Positions 33,615 to 43,878 of a stretch of DNA of 64,000 nucleotides are shown here, piece after piece. The DNA lies in NCBI RefSeq assembly GCF_008365295.1, contig NZ_CP043505.1, forward strand, positions 1,860,001-1,924,000. The letters run 5' to 3'. The stretch's first letter is position 1, and every line of letters starts with the position of its first letter. This DNA is from Agromyces intestinalis (GTDB taxonomy: Bacteria; Actinomycetota; Actinomycetes; Actinomycetales; Microbacteriaceae). Under the pieces are notes generated by a model. It did not search any database. It had not been told where the DNA came from and saw only the letters and a program-made list of their open reading frames with translations. The translations under genes were made by a program, and so were the position numbers.

Positions 33615-35708
33615 ATGACCGACGCCACGACCGACACCCGTGCGGCCGCCCTCACCGCGCTGCGCGCACTCGTCGGGCGCGACGACGCCGAGTTCCACGA
33701 CGGTCAGTTCGAGGCGATCTCGGCACTCGTCGACGAGCACCGTCGGGCACTCGTCGTGCAGCGCACCGGCTGGGGCAAGTCGGCGGTCTACTTCGTGGCA
33801 ACGCTGCTGCTGCGCCGGGCGGGTGCCGGCCCGACGGTGCTGGTGTCGCCGCTCCTCGCCCTGATGCGCGACCAGGTCGCCGCGGCCGAGCGGGCCGGCG
33901 TGCGCGCCGTCTCGATCAACTCCACCAACCCGCACGAGTGGGCCGACGTGCTCGCCCGCCTCGACGCCGACGAAGTCGATGTGCTGCTCGTCTCGCCCGA
34001 GCGGCTCAACAATCCGTCGTTCCGCGAGCAGCAGCTACCGGCGCTCGTGCGCCGCATCGGGCTGCTCGTCGTCGACGAGGCGCACTGCATCAGCGACTGG
34101 GGGCACGACTTCCGGCCCGACTACCGCCGGCTGCGCGAGCTCATCGCGCAACTGCCGGCCGGCGTGCCCGTGCTCGCGACCACCGCGACGGCGAACAGCC
34201 GAGTCGTCACCGATGTCGCCGAGCAGTTGGGCGGCGCCGACGTACTCACCATCCGCGGCCCGCTGGCCCGCGCGTCGCTGCGGCTCGGGGTGCTGCAGCT
34301 GCCGAACTCGCCGAGTCGGCTCGCGTGGCTCATCAGCCACCTCGACGACCTGCCCGGGTCGGGCATCATCTACACGCTCACGGTCGCGGCGGCGATCGAC
34401 ACCGCGCGGGTGCTGCGCGAGCGCGGTCACGAGGTGCGCGCCTACACGGGTCAGACCGACTCCGACGAGCGCACCGAGTCCGAGGGCATGCTGAAGCGCA
34501 ACGAGGTCAAGGCGCTCGTGGCGACGAGCGCGCTCGGCATGGGGTTCGACAAGCCCGACCTCGGGTTCGTGCTGCACCTCGGCGCGCCGTCCTCGCCGGT
34601 CGCGTACTACCAGCAGGTGGGTCGTGCCGGCCGGGCGACCGACAGCGCCGACGTGCTGCTGCTGCCGGGCGTCGAAGACCGCGACATCTGGCACTACTTC
34701 GCCACCGCGTCGATGCCCGACGAAGACCGCGCCGGCCGCGTGCTCGCCGCGCTCTCCGACCAACCCACCTCGACGGCCGCCCTCGAGGCGATGGTCGACC
34801 TTCGCCGCACTCCGCTCGAGTTGCTGTTGAAGGTGCTCGATGTCGACGGCGCCGTGCGTCGGGTGCAGGGCGGCTGGGTCTCGACCGGCGAGCCGTGGGT
34901 CTACGACGCCGAGCGCTACCGGCGCATCGCTGCCGAGCGCCTCGCCGAGCAGCAGCACATGCTCGATTACGAGACCACCGAGATGTGCCGCATGGAGTTC
35001 CTGCAGCGCTCCCTCGACGACGAGACGGCGGCGCCCTGCGGGCGCTGCGACAACTGCGCCGGCACCTGGTATCCCACCGGCATCGCCGACGACGCGACCC
35101 GCGCTGCCGCGTCGGCCCTCGATCGCGTCGGCGTGCCGATCGAGCCGCGCAAGATGTGGCCCACGGGCGCCGACCGCCTCGGCGTGCCGGTGAAGGGGCG
35201 CATCGCGCCGGGCCAGCAGGCCGCCGAGGGTCGGGCGCTCGCCCGGCTCACCGACCTCGGCTGGGGCGGCGCGCTGCGCGAGGTGTTCGCCGCCGGCACG
35301 CCCGACGCCCCGGTGCCGCCCCGGCTGCTCGACGCGTGCGTGCGGGTGCTCGCCGACTGGGGGTGGGCCGAACGACCGGTCGCGGTCGTCGCGATGCCGT
35401 CGACGTCGCACCCGCAGCTCGTCGACTCCCTCGCCTGCGGGCTCGCCGAGATCGGGCGGCTCCCGTACGTCGGCGCGCTCGCGCTCCGCGACGGCGGCCC
35501 GACCGGCCAACCCGGCGGCAACAGCGCCTACCGGCTCGCCGGCGTCTGGAATCGGTTCGACGCCGACGCACTCGACGTGCCATCCGGGCCTGTATTGCTC
35601 GTCGACGACGTCGCCGACAGCCGGTGGACGCTCACCGTCGCCGCCCGCGAGCTCCGCATCGCGGGCGCGACCGACGTGCTGCCGTTCGCGCTGGCGCTGC
35701 GCGGGTGA
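33615..35708 (+). CDS. RecQ-like DEAH-box DNA helicase with phosphoribosyltransferase-like C-terminus
   Basis: This 697-residue protein has a Walker A TGWGKS (51-56), a DEAH box in LLVVDEAHCISDWGHDFRPD (DEAH 154-157), and helicase domain 2 with SALGMGFDKPDLGF and YQQVGRAGR. A RecQ-type zinc site follows (CRMEFLQ...CGRCDNC). There is no HRDC domain; instead the C-terminal part ends with PVLLVDDVADSRWTLTVAA, a phosphoribosyltransferase-like PRPP loop. This layout is known in actinobacterial RecQ relatives. It should unwind DNA in repair; the role of the tail is unknown. The ATG at 33615 is the first good start after the repeat at 33490. Confidence 0.92.
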   Translation: MTDATTDTRAAALTALRALVGRDDAEFHDGQFEAISALVDEHRRALVVQRTGWGKSAVYFVATLLLRRAGAGPTVLVSPLLALMRDQVAAAERAGVRAVSINSTNPHEWADVLARLDADEVDVLLVSPERLNNPSFREQQLPALVRRIGLLVVDEAHCISDWGHDFRPDYRRLRELIAQLPAGVPVLATTATANSRVVTDVAEQLGGADVLTIRGPLARASLRLGVLQLPNSPSRLAWLISHLDDLPGSGIIYTLTVAAAIDTARVLRERGHEVRAYTGQTDSDERTESEGMLKRNEVKALVATSALGMGFDKPDLGFVLHLGAPSSPVAYYQQVGRAGRATDSADVLLLPGVEDRDIWHYFATASMPDEDRAGRVLAALSDQPTSTAALEAMVDLRRTPLELLLKVLDVDGAVRRVQGGWVSTGEPWVYDAERYRRIAAERLAEQQHMLDYETTEMCRMEFLQRSLDDETAAPCGRCDNCAGTWYPTGIADDATRAAASALDRVGVPIEPRKMWPTGADRLGVPVKGRIAPGQQAAEGRALARLTDLGWGGALREVFAAGTPDAPVPPRLLDACVRVLADWGWAERPVAVVAMPSTSHPQLVDSLACGLAEIGRLPYVGALALRDGGPTGQPGGNSAYRLAGVWNRFDADALDVPSGPVLLVDDVADSRWTLTVAARELRIAGATDVLPFALALRG

Positions 35709-35797
35709 GGAGTACTCCATGACCCGCGCGACGGCCTGATGTCTTCCCGCGGTGCAGCAGGCGATTCGTTGGCGATCCGCGTCCACACCTCCGGCTA

Positions 35798-36133
35798 GGC
35801 TGCCCGCATGGACCGTGAGATCGGCTCGATCTGGGCGATACTGATCGCCCTCTCAGTCGCCATCTTCGCCGTGGTGCTCGCGATCGTGTTCGGCAGGCCC
35901 ACCCTGTTGCTTCTCGTCGGCGTCGTCTCGGTGCCGATACTGGCATTCGACATCATCAGGCGCCGGGCTGCCCGCATGGACCGTGAGATCGGCTCGATCT
36001 GGGCGATACTGATCGCCCTCTCAGTCGCCATCTTCGCCGTGGTGCTCGCGATCGTGTTCGGCAGGCCCACCCTGTTGCTTCTCGTCGGCGTCGTCTCGGT
36101 GCCGATACTGGCATTCGACATCATCAGGCGCCG
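35798..36133. repeat. Perfect 168-bp tandem duplication
   Basis: Bases 35798-35965 and 35966-36133 are identical base for base. The word GGCTGCCC stands at 35798, 35966 and 36134, exactly one unit apart. Unequal exchange or slippage between two copies of this 8-bp word would explain the event. The identity at third codon positions shows it is recent. Confidence 0.95.
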
Positions 36134-36176
36134 GGCTGCCCAGCGTTCGAGCAGTCGAGCAACAGCACCGAACTGA
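35808..36176 (+). CDS. Membrane protein made of two identical 56-residue units
   Basis: This 122-residue protein repeats MDREIGSIWAILIALSVAIF ... DIIRRRAA twice without change, each unit having two hydrophobic helices and a basic RRR end, and finishes with a short tail QRSSSRATAPN. The ancestral gene was probably a 67-residue two-helix protein; the duplication is in frame and yields a four-helix protein. A TAGGCT -10-like box lies 6 nt before the first ATG, suggesting a leaderless mRNA. The second unit has its own ATG but no such box. No family was recognised. Confidence 0.78.
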   Translation: MDREIGSIWAILIALSVAIFAVVLAIVFGRPTLLLLVGVVSVPILAFDIIRRRAARMDREIGSIWAILIALSVAIFAVVLAIVFGRPTLLLLVGVVSVPILAFDIIRRRAAQRSSSRATAPN

Positions 36177-36225
36177 CCGCGTGCGCGAGATCACGCCGCC
36201 ACCCTACCGAGCGAGAAGAGTTCCG

Positions 36226-36702
36226 ATGCCGAAGCATCCGCCCCTGCCCGTCCTCGCCGTCGCCGTCGCTGCGACGCTCCTGCTCAGCGGGTGCGTCACC
36301 GTCTCAACCGAGGGGGCGACTGCGACGTCGGTGCCCACCGCGACGCCGTCACCGAGTGTGCCAGACGACATGACGATGCGCGTCCCGCCCGCCGACTGGG
36401 AGTGCGGTCAGCTCAGTGCGCTGAGCGGCATCCTCTATCGCAGCGCGTGGGAGCACACCGAGGGGCTCATCGACGACGCCGAGTACGCGTCGCGCGTCGC
36501 CGCCGTGCAGGATGCGTGGGCGTATATGCCGCTCGGCAAGAGCGGCGTCACACCCGCCCTCCGCGAGGTGCAGCAGGCGGCACCCGATGGCCTCACCTAC
36601 GACAACGTCGAGTACGCGCGCGCGATCGACGCGGCGAACGCCGCGTGCGACGCGGCCGGCTCGATCGTGGGCATCGGCGCACTTCCGGGCCAGGGCGGCT
36701 GA
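36226..36702 (+). CDS. Putative lipoprotein
   Basis: This 158-residue protein starts MPKHPPLPVLAVAVAATLLL and has a lipobox LSGC with Cys23, then a Thr/Ser/Pro-rich linker (residues 25-50) and a compact domain with WECGQLSALSGILYRSAWEH and a late Cys in AANAACDAAG. It should be exported and lipid-anchored. The ATG at 36226 follows GAGAAGAG; an earlier in-frame start would add 15 residues. Function unknown. Confidence 0.82.
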   Translation: MPKHPPLPVLAVAVAATLLLSGCVTVSTEGATATSVPTATPSPSVPDDMTMRVPPADWECGQLSALSGILYRSAWEHTEGLIDDAEYASRVAAVQDAWAYMPLGKSGVTPALREVQQAAPDGLTYDNVEYARAIDAANAACDAAGSIVGIGALPGQGG

Positions 36703-36734
36703 ATGGATGCCACGGGCTGAGCCGCTGACCCGCG

Positions 36735-38819
36735 TCACACCGCCGCCGGCACCCGCTCCTTCGCCACGAGCGTCAGCACGTCGTACTGCGCCACGACCTC
36801 GTCGCGCTGGTTGCGCAGCACGGCGTCCCACCGCACCTCGCCGTACTCGTCGGTCTCGCGCGGCGTGATCTGCTTCGCGGTGAGTTCGACGCGGATCTCG
36901 TCGCCGGGCGATACCGGGGTCATGAACCGCAGGTTCTCGAGCCCCGAGTTCGCGAGCACCGGCCCGGGCGCCGGGTCGACGAACAGGCCCGCCGCCCACG
37001 ACACGAGCAGGTACCCGTGCGCGACCCGGCCGGGGAAGAAGGGGTTCGCCGCTGCGGCCTCCTCGTCCATGTGGGCGTAGAACGTGTCGCCGGTGAACGC
37101 CGCGAACGTCTCGATGTCCTCGAGGGTCACCGTGCGTGCGTCCGACACCACCTGGTCGCCGATCGCGAGCTCGGCGAGGCTCTTGCGGAACGGGTGCTCA
37201 TCGCCCGTGGTCGCATACGGCCGAGCGGATGCCCCGGGGTGCCAGATCCCCGTCAACGCCGTGAGCATCTCGGGCGACCCCTGCACCGCCGTGCGCTGCA
37301 TATGGTGCAGCACCGCGCGGATGCCGCCGAGCTCCTCGCCGCCGCCGGCGCGGCCCGGCCCGCCGTGCACGAGCTGGGGCAGCGGCGACCCGTGCCCGGT
37401 CGACGACCGCGCGTCGTCGCGGTCGAGCAGCAGCACCCGGCCGTTGTACGCGGCGATGCGGGTCGTGAGCTCGGCGGCGACCGCCGGGTCATGGGTCGCG
37501 ATGCTGGTCACGAGCGACCCGCCGCCGCGGGCGACGATGGCCGCGGCATCCGCGAGCGACTCGTACCCGATCACGCTCGACACCGGGCCGAACGCCTCGA
37601 CCTCGTTCACCGCCTCGGTCGATGCGTCGTCGAACCGCAGCAGCACCGGCGCCACGAACGCGCCGTCGGGGTTCATGCCGCCAGGGGCATCCGTCGATCC
37701 GACGACGACCCGGCCGCCGGCGTCGACGAGCCGGCCGACCTGGCGCAGCACCTCGTCGCGCTGCTCGACGCTCGCGAGCGGACCCATCGTGGTCGCTTCG
37801 TCGCGCGGGTCGCCCACGACCGTGCGGGATGCGATGCGCTCGCGCACCGCATCGACCACGTCGTCGATCGAGCCCGAAGGCACGACCGCGCGCCGGATCG
37901 CGGTGCACTTCTGCCCGGCCTTCGTCGTCATCTCGACGACGAGCTGGCGCACGTAGGCGTCGAACTCGGGCGTGCCCGCGACCGCGTCGGGTCCGAGCAC
38001 CGAGGCGTTGATCGAGTCGGTCTCGCTCGTGAACCGCACCCCGCCGGTCTGCACCGACTCGTGCGAGCGCAGGCGTTCGGCGGTCGACGCACTGCCGGTG
38101 AAGGCGACCAGGTCGCCGAGGCGCAGGTGGTCGAACAGGTCGGGCACGCTGCCCGACACGAGTTGCAGCGATCCATCGGGCAGGAGGCCCGACTCCACGA
38201 GGATCCGCACGAACGCTTCGGCGAGGTACCCGGTCGGTGTCGCGGGCTTCACCACCGACGGCACGCCCGCGAGGAACGCCGGTGCGAACTTCTCGAGCGA
38301 CCCCCACACGGGGAAGTTGAACGCGTTGATCTGCACCGCCACGCCCGGAAGGCTGGTATAGATATGCCGCCCGAGGAATGAGCCGTCCTTCGAGAGCTGC
38401 TCGATCGGCCCGTCGACGTAGACCTTCGTGTTGGGCAGTTCGCGCCGGCCCTTCGACGAGTAGGAGAAGAGCACCCCGATGCCGCCGTCGATGTCGACCC
38501 ACGAGTCCTGCTTCGTCGCGCCGGTACGCGCCGACAGTTCGTAGAGCTCGGCCTTGCGCTCGGTCAGCGCGAGAGCGAACTGCTTGAGCAGCACGGCCCG
38601 CTGGTGGAACGTCAGCTCGCGGAGCGAGGCCTGCCCGACCGTGCGGGCGTACTCCAGCGCGCCGGCCAGGTCGAGGCCAGCGGTCGACACGTGGGTCACG
38701 ATCTCCCCGGTCGACGCGTCTCGCACCGCGGTCGGCGGCTGCTGCGTGGCATCCGTCGACGCGTCGGCGCCGGGCGTCCACCACTCGCCCTGAACGTAGC
38801 TGGGCAGCATCTCGGTCAT
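36735..38819 (-). CDS. paaZ: Bifunctional oxepin-CoA hydrolase / 3-oxo-5,6-dehydrosuberyl-CoA semialdehyde dehydrogenase
   Basis: This 694-residue fusion opens the oxepin ring and oxidises the resulting aldehyde in phenylacetate breakdown. The N-terminal aldehyde dehydrogenase domain (about 1-520) has INAFNFPVWGS, FTGSASTAERL, TSETDSINAS (Glu266) and KAGQKCTAIRRA with the catalytic Cys305. The C-terminal MaoC-like hotdog hydratase domain (about 550-690) has FTGDTFYAHMDEEAA and GRVAHGYLLVS. The ATG at 38819 follows GAGGA. Order and length match two-domain PaaZ. It lies downstream of paaH on the same strand. Confidence 0.95.
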   Translation of the reverse strand: MTEMLPSYVQGEWWTPGADASTDATQQPPTAVRDASTGEIVTHVSTAGLDLAGALEYARTVGQASLRELTFHQRAVLLKQFALALTERKAELYELSARTGATKQDSWVDIDGGIGVLFSYSSKGRRELPNTKVYVDGPIEQLSKDGSFLGRHIYTSLPGVAVQINAFNFPVWGSLEKFAPAFLAGVPSVVKPATPTGYLAEAFVRILVESGLLPDGSLQLVSGSVPDLFDHLRLGDLVAFTGSASTAERLRSHESVQTGGVRFTSETDSINASVLGPDAVAGTPEFDAYVRQLVVEMTTKAGQKCTAIRRAVVPSGSIDDVVDAVRERIASRTVVGDPRDEATTMGPLASVEQRDEVLRQVGRLVDAGGRVVVGSTDAPGGMNPDGAFVAPVLLRFDDASTEAVNEVEAFGPVSSVIGYESLADAAAIVARGGGSLVTSIATHDPAVAAELTTRIAAYNGRVLLLDRDDARSSTGHGSPLPQLVHGGPGRAGGGEELGGIRAVLHHMQRTAVQGSPEMLTALTGIWHPGASARPYATTGDEHPFRKSLAELAIGDQVVSDARTVTLEDIETFAAFTGDTFYAHMDEEAAAANPFFPGRVAHGYLLVSWAAGLFVDPAPGPVLANSGLENLRFMTPVSPGDEIRVELTAKQITPRETDEYGEVRWDAVLRNQRDEVVAQYDVLTLVAKERVPAAV

Positions 38820-38820
38820 C

Positions 38821-39012
38821 TCAGTCCTCGCAGTTCTTCTTCTCGTGCGCCCGCTGCGCGACCCGGTGGCCACGCGCACGCACGGCGGGCGACCCCACGC
38901 CCACGCGGTGCGCCACGTCGGCAGCCTCCGTGCCAGTCCGACTGGCGCAGAGCACGCGCGGGTGGCGCAGCGAGCAGGGCAGCAGCGGGCCGGTGCTCAC
39001 GATTCGCCCCAC
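38821..39012 (-). CDS. Short uncertain ORF between paaH and paaZ
   Basis: The 63-codon frame starts inside the paaH 3' end and stops 1 nt before the paaZ ATG (TGAGATG). It reads MGRIVSTGPLLPCS and ends RAHEKKNCED. There is no ribosome binding site and no known domain. The close coupling to paaZ is the only argument for it; it may be chance in GC-rich DNA. The 177-bp gap 38820-38996 otherwise holds no recognisable element. Confidence 0.2.
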   Translation of the reverse strand: MGRIVSTGPLLPCSLRHPRVLCASRTGTEAADVAHRVGVGSPAVRARGHRVAQRAHEKKNCED

Positions 39013-39914
39013 ACGTAGAAGCCCTCGCCGCTCTTGCGGCCGAGCTTGCCCTCGGCGACCATCCGCCGCAGCAGCGCGGGCGGCGCGAACCGTTCGCCGA
39101 GCTCGGCGTGCAGGTACTCGGCGATGCCGAGGCGCACGTCGAGGCCGACGAGGTCGGTGAGCTCGAGCGGCCCGACCGGATGCTTGTACCCGAGCGTCAT
39201 CGCCGCGTCGATGTCGGCCGCCGTCGCGACGCCCTCCTCGAGCATGCGGATCGCCTCGAGCCCGATCGCGAGCCCCAGCCGCGAGCTCGCGAAACCCGGT
39301 GAGTCGGTTACGGAGACGGCCGCCTTGCCGATCGCGGCGACCCAGTCGCGCGCGGCCTCGGCGAGCCCGGGCTCCGTCGCGCCGCCGACCACGATCTCGA
39401 CGAGCTTCGACGCCGGCACCGGGTTGAAGAAGTGCAGGCCGAGGAATCGTGTCGGCCGTTCGAGCGCCGCGGCGAGCGCGTCGATCGAGATGGACGACGT
39501 GTTCGACGCGAGCGCGGCGTCCGCATCGAGCACCGCCTCGACGCGTCGCAGCGCATCGAGCTTGAGGCCGAGATCTTCGGGCACCGCCTCGACGACGAGG
39601 CCTGCGTCGGCGAAGGCCGCGGCATCCGTGTCGGTGGCCAGCGCCGCGCTCAACTCGGCGAACGACCGGTCGCCCGCGGTGCCCCGCTCGACCGACTGCA
39701 TGAGCGAGGCGCGCACCCGGTCGCCGGCCGCGGCGGCCGCGCCGGGGTCGCGTTCGACGACGGTGACCCGGCTGCCGGCGATCAGGAACGCGTGCGCGAT
39801 GCCCGCCCCCATGCGTCCGCCGCCGAGCACGCCGACTACCGCCGGCGCCGCGCCCGACCGAGTCGGAGCACCACCCGCCGGCCGAGAACTCGAATCCTCG
39901 GGGCGCACACTCAT
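38997..39914 (-). CDS. paaH: 3-hydroxyacyl-CoA dehydrogenase
   Basis: This 305-residue enzyme oxidises 3-hydroxyadipyl-CoA with NAD+ in the lower phenylacetate pathway. The Rossmann start VGVLGGGRMGAGIAHAFLIA, the active-site segment FLGLHFFNPVPASKLVEIV (catalytic His) and the C-terminal KHPVGPLELTDLVGLDV are typical. It overlaps the enoyl-CoA hydratase stop by 4 bp, so both are translated together. Confidence 0.93.
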   Translation of the reverse strand: MSVRPEDSSSRPAGGAPTRSGAAPAVVGVLGGGRMGAGIAHAFLIAGSRVTVVERDPGAAAAAGDRVRASLMQSVERGTAGDRSFAELSAALATDTDAAAFADAGLVVEAVPEDLGLKLDALRRVEAVLDADAALASNTSSISIDALAAALERPTRFLGLHFFNPVPASKLVEIVVGGATEPGLAEAARDWVAAIGKAAVSVTDSPGFASSRLGLAIGLEAIRMLEEGVATAADIDAAMTLGYKHPVGPLELTDLVGLDVRLGIAEYLHAELGERFAPPALLRRMVAEGKLGRKSGEGFYVWGES

Positions 39915-40695
39915 CGCCGCGACCTCTTCTCCAGGAACTCCGTCATCCGCCGCTGCTTCTCCGGGCTCTCGAAGAGCTCGGCCTGCAGCTCGAGGTCGAT
40001 TCGCGGGTGGGCGGCGCGCGGCGCGGCGAGCGCCCGCTTCATCGCGATGGTCGCGGCGCGATCGTTCGCGGCGATGCGGTCGGCGAGCGCATGAGAGGCG
40101 TCCATCAGACCGGATGCCTCGTGCAGCGCCGTGACGAGGCCGATCGCGAGCGCTTCATCGGCTCCGATGATGCGGCCCGTGAGCAGCAGCTCGGCCGCCC
40201 GCGCCTCGCCGACGATCTCGCGCAGCCGCCAGCTCGCCCCGGCCGCGGCGATGATGCCGAGGCCGGTCTCGGGGTTGCCCATCTTGAGCGCGGGCGTGCC
40301 GATGCGCAGGTCGGCGGCGTAGGCCAGCTCGGCTCCCCCGCCGAGCGCGTACCCGTCGATCGCGGCGATGACCGGCATCGGCAGCTCGTGGATCCGCACG
40401 AAGCAGTTGACGTTGATACCGGCGAGCGCGTCGGCGGCGCGACGTTCGCGCAGTTGCGCGATGTCGGCGCCCGATGCGAAGACGCCCCCCGCGCCCGTGA
40501 GGATGAGGGTGCGCGGCTCGGCCTCGAGCTCGGCGCAGAGCGTGTGCAGCGCGTCGATCGTGGCCTGGTCGATCGCGTTGCGCACCTCGGGGCGGTTCAG
40601 GGTCGCGACGACCCTATCGGCGTGCCGCTCGACGAGCAGCGGCGCGGCCGGAGCATCCGACCGTGACGCATCCGACACCGAAGCATCCGACCCGC

Positions 40696-40699
<4 letters not shown>
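39911..40699 (-). CDS. Enoyl-CoA hydratase/isomerase (PaaF or PaaG)
   Basis: This 262-residue crotonase-family enzyme contains the oxyanion-hole segments GGVFASGADI and AAIDGYALGGGAELAYAADL. ETGLGIIAAAGASWRLREIV follows, with the usual glutamate replaced in part. It starts at GTG 40699, overlapping the thiolase stop (GTGA). In the pathway it could hydrate 2,3-dehydroadipyl-CoA (PaaF) or isomerise the epoxide to oxepin-CoA (PaaG). Only one such gene is in the window, so the second must lie elsewhere or this enzyme must do both. Confidence 0.88.
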
Positions 40700-41904
<1,205 letters not shown>

Positions 41905-41944
41905 CCGTTCTCCTGACTCCGTCGTCGTGGTGCGGTGCACTGAA

Positions 41945-41970
41945 TTAGTGACCGACCGTTCAGGAAGTAA
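41945..41970. promoter_or_regulatory. PaaR (TetR-type) operator upstream of paaJ
   Basis: The stretch TTAGTGACCGACCGTTCAGG and the following AAGTAA match the paaA/paaI site at most positions, with AATTA/TAATT as inverted outer ends (41943-41947, 41968-41972). The core CCGACCGTTC (41952-41961) is identical to the TetR gene's own operator. The rest of the gap 41905-42188 shows no recognisable feature. Confidence 0.75.
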
Positions 41971-42188
41971 TTATGGGCGTTCGGATGCCCCGCTGCAAGC
42001 CGCGCCGCACCGCACGCTCGTCGACGCCGTCACACGCGCACGAGGCATCCGGTCGAAGTTCCTGAACCGCGGGCACGGCCCAGTCGTGAGGTAAGAGCGG
42101 GAGCACCGGGTTTCAGGCGGCCCCTTCCCCTTGGGGTACGCGCCAAGCAGAGCACGGCTGGTCCCACCCGCCGCCGGCCCCGGTTCGA

Positions 42189-43751
42189 TCACGCCGGCGC
42201 GGCGCCGGCCGCCGCGCCACCGGCCGCCGCGCCGCCGCGCACGTCCTCGGGCGGCGTGAGCGTATGCGAAGTGGATGCCGCGGCCGCCGCGTACTCGAAT
42301 TCCCCGGGCTTGCGCGGCGTCACGTGGCGCGCGACGAGGAGCGCGAGCGCGATGCCGAGCACGCACCAGATGCCCATCGCGATCGACGACCACGAGAACG
42401 CCGCGGCGAGCGCCTCGCCCTGGTCGGCTCCCCCGGCGAGGCGGTTCGCCGTGACCGACCCGTACACCGACGCGACGATCGCGGTCATCACGGCCGAGCC
42501 GACGTACCGCGCCATGTTCGAGATACCCGATGCTGCGCCGACCTCGCGCGGCTCGACGCACGACGTCGAGATCGACGAGCAGGGGCCGTTCTGCAGGCTC
42601 ATGCCGACCGCGACGGCGATGAGGGGCAGCACGAACAGCGCGTACGACCACGACGCCTGCACGAACGCGAGCGCGACGAACGCGAGCGTCATGATGACGA
42701 AGCCGAGCGCGATCGTGGTGCGGGCGCCGATGCGCGACACGATCGGCGTAATGAGCGGCGAGAGCACCACCGCGGCCGCCGCGACCGGCAGCGTCGCGAG
42801 GCCCGCCTGGAAGGCGTCCATGCCGAGCGCCGCAGGGTCCTGGAAGTACAGGCTGACGACGAACATGATCGCGTTCACGGTGCCCGACCCGAGCAGGATC
42901 GACAGCGTCGCGCCGACCAGGATCTTGTTTCGCAGCAGCGCGAGGTCGAGCAGCGGCGCCTTCACCCGCTGCTCGACGAGCACGAACGCGATGGCCGCGC
43001 CGATCGTGATGGCGAAGCATCCGAGGGTCGGCAGCGAGGCCCAGCCCCACGCGCTGCCGTTGGTGAGCGCGAAGATGAGCGGCGCGAGGATCGCGGCGAT
43101 GAGCACGGTGCCCCACCAGTCGATCGACTTCGGCCGGGTCGGGTCGTTCGACTCGGCGACGGCGATCAGCGCCACCGGAATGCACGCCGCGGCGATGGCG
43201 GCGTCGATCCAGAACAGGCCCTGCCACCCGAGCGTCGAGGCGAGCAGCCCGCCGACGAGCGGACCGGCGGCCGCTCCGACCGCGGATGCCGCGCCCCAGA
43301 GCGTGACCGCGCGCAACTGCGCCTTGCCGGTGTTCGCCGCCGACAGCAGGCTCATGCCGCACGCGAGGATCGTCGCGCCCGACGCACCCTGGATGCACCG
43401 GCCGAGGATGACCCCGATGCCCTCCTGCGAGAGCGCGATGAGCACGCACGAGGCGATGAACAGCAGCAGGCCGCCGAGGAAGATCTTGCGCCGCCCGAAC
43501 ACGTCGCCGAGTGCGCCCGACGTCACGATGACGGCAGCGCCGACCAGGTTGTATCCGGTCACCGCCCACTGCAGCGTGTCGGTCGAGGTGCCCGTGTCGG
43601 CCGAGATCGCCGGGATCAGAATCGCCACCGCCGAGGTGTTGGCGTTCACGACGAGCGCCGAGACGCACGTCGCGATGAGTGCGCCGAGCGCGAATCGCTT
43701 CGCCGTCGCCGCAGCCGCGCCGGTATCGGAATCGATCCCCGTGTCCCCCAC
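42189..43751 (-). CDS. MFS transporter, DHA2 (14-helix) drug/H+ antiporter family
   Basis: This 520-residue membrane exporter starts in a hydrophilic segment, then ALGALIATCVSALVVNANTS. It carries the MFS motif A region GALGDVFGRRKIFLGGL and motif C-like AASAVGAAAGPLVGGLLAS, typical of DHA2 multidrug antiporters. The C-terminus is a Pro/Ala/Gly-rich tail. It is monocistronic, between the paaJ operator region and the divergent Trypco1 gene. The substrate cannot be predicted; no adjacent regulator is present. Confidence 0.9.
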   Translation of the reverse strand: MGDTGIDSDTGAAAATAKRFALGALIATCVSALVVNANTSAVAILIPAISADTGTSTDTLQWAVTGYNLVGAAVIVTSGALGDVFGRRKIFLGGLLLFIASCVLIALSQEGIGVILGRCIQGASGATILACGMSLLSAANTGKAQLRAVTLWGAASAVGAAAGPLVGGLLASTLGWQGLFWIDAAIAAACIPVALIAVAESNDPTRPKSIDWWGTVLIAAILAPLIFALTNGSAWGWASLPTLGCFAITIGAAIAFVLVEQRVKAPLLDLALLRNKILVGATLSILLGSGTVNAIMFVVSLYFQDPAALGMDAFQAGLATLPVAAAAVVLSPLITPIVSRIGARTTIALGFVIMTLAFVALAFVQASWSYALFVLPLIAVAVGMSLQNGPCSSISTSCVEPREVGAASGISNMARYVGSAVMTAIVASVYGSVTANRLAGGADQGEALAAAFSWSSIAMGIWCVLGIALALLVARHVTPRKPGEFEYAAAAASTSHTLTPPEDVRGGAAAGGAAAGAAPA

Positions 43752-43878
43752 GGGCCATTCCTACCACCGGCGGCCACGGCGGGCCAGCATCCATCCGGGC
43801 GCGCACTGATGGCGCCGGCCCGCAGACAGGAGCACAATTCGCTCAGGGGCGTCGTTCCGGTCTGGAGGTGGGAGCGCC

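Noticed and set aside
35798..36133. Tandem repeat considered as a CRISPR-like array or satellite
   Set aside because: Only two units of 168 bp with no spacers, and the unit is a coding sequence in frame.
41971..42188. Possible gene or RNA between the paaJ operator and the MFS gene
   Set aside because: No frame with coding character, no ribosome binding site and no conserved structure could be identified.
41971..43806. Alternative minus-strand frame over the MFS gene
   Set aside because: Arg/His-rich and without membrane helices; the frame 42189-43751 gives a complete DHA2 transporter.
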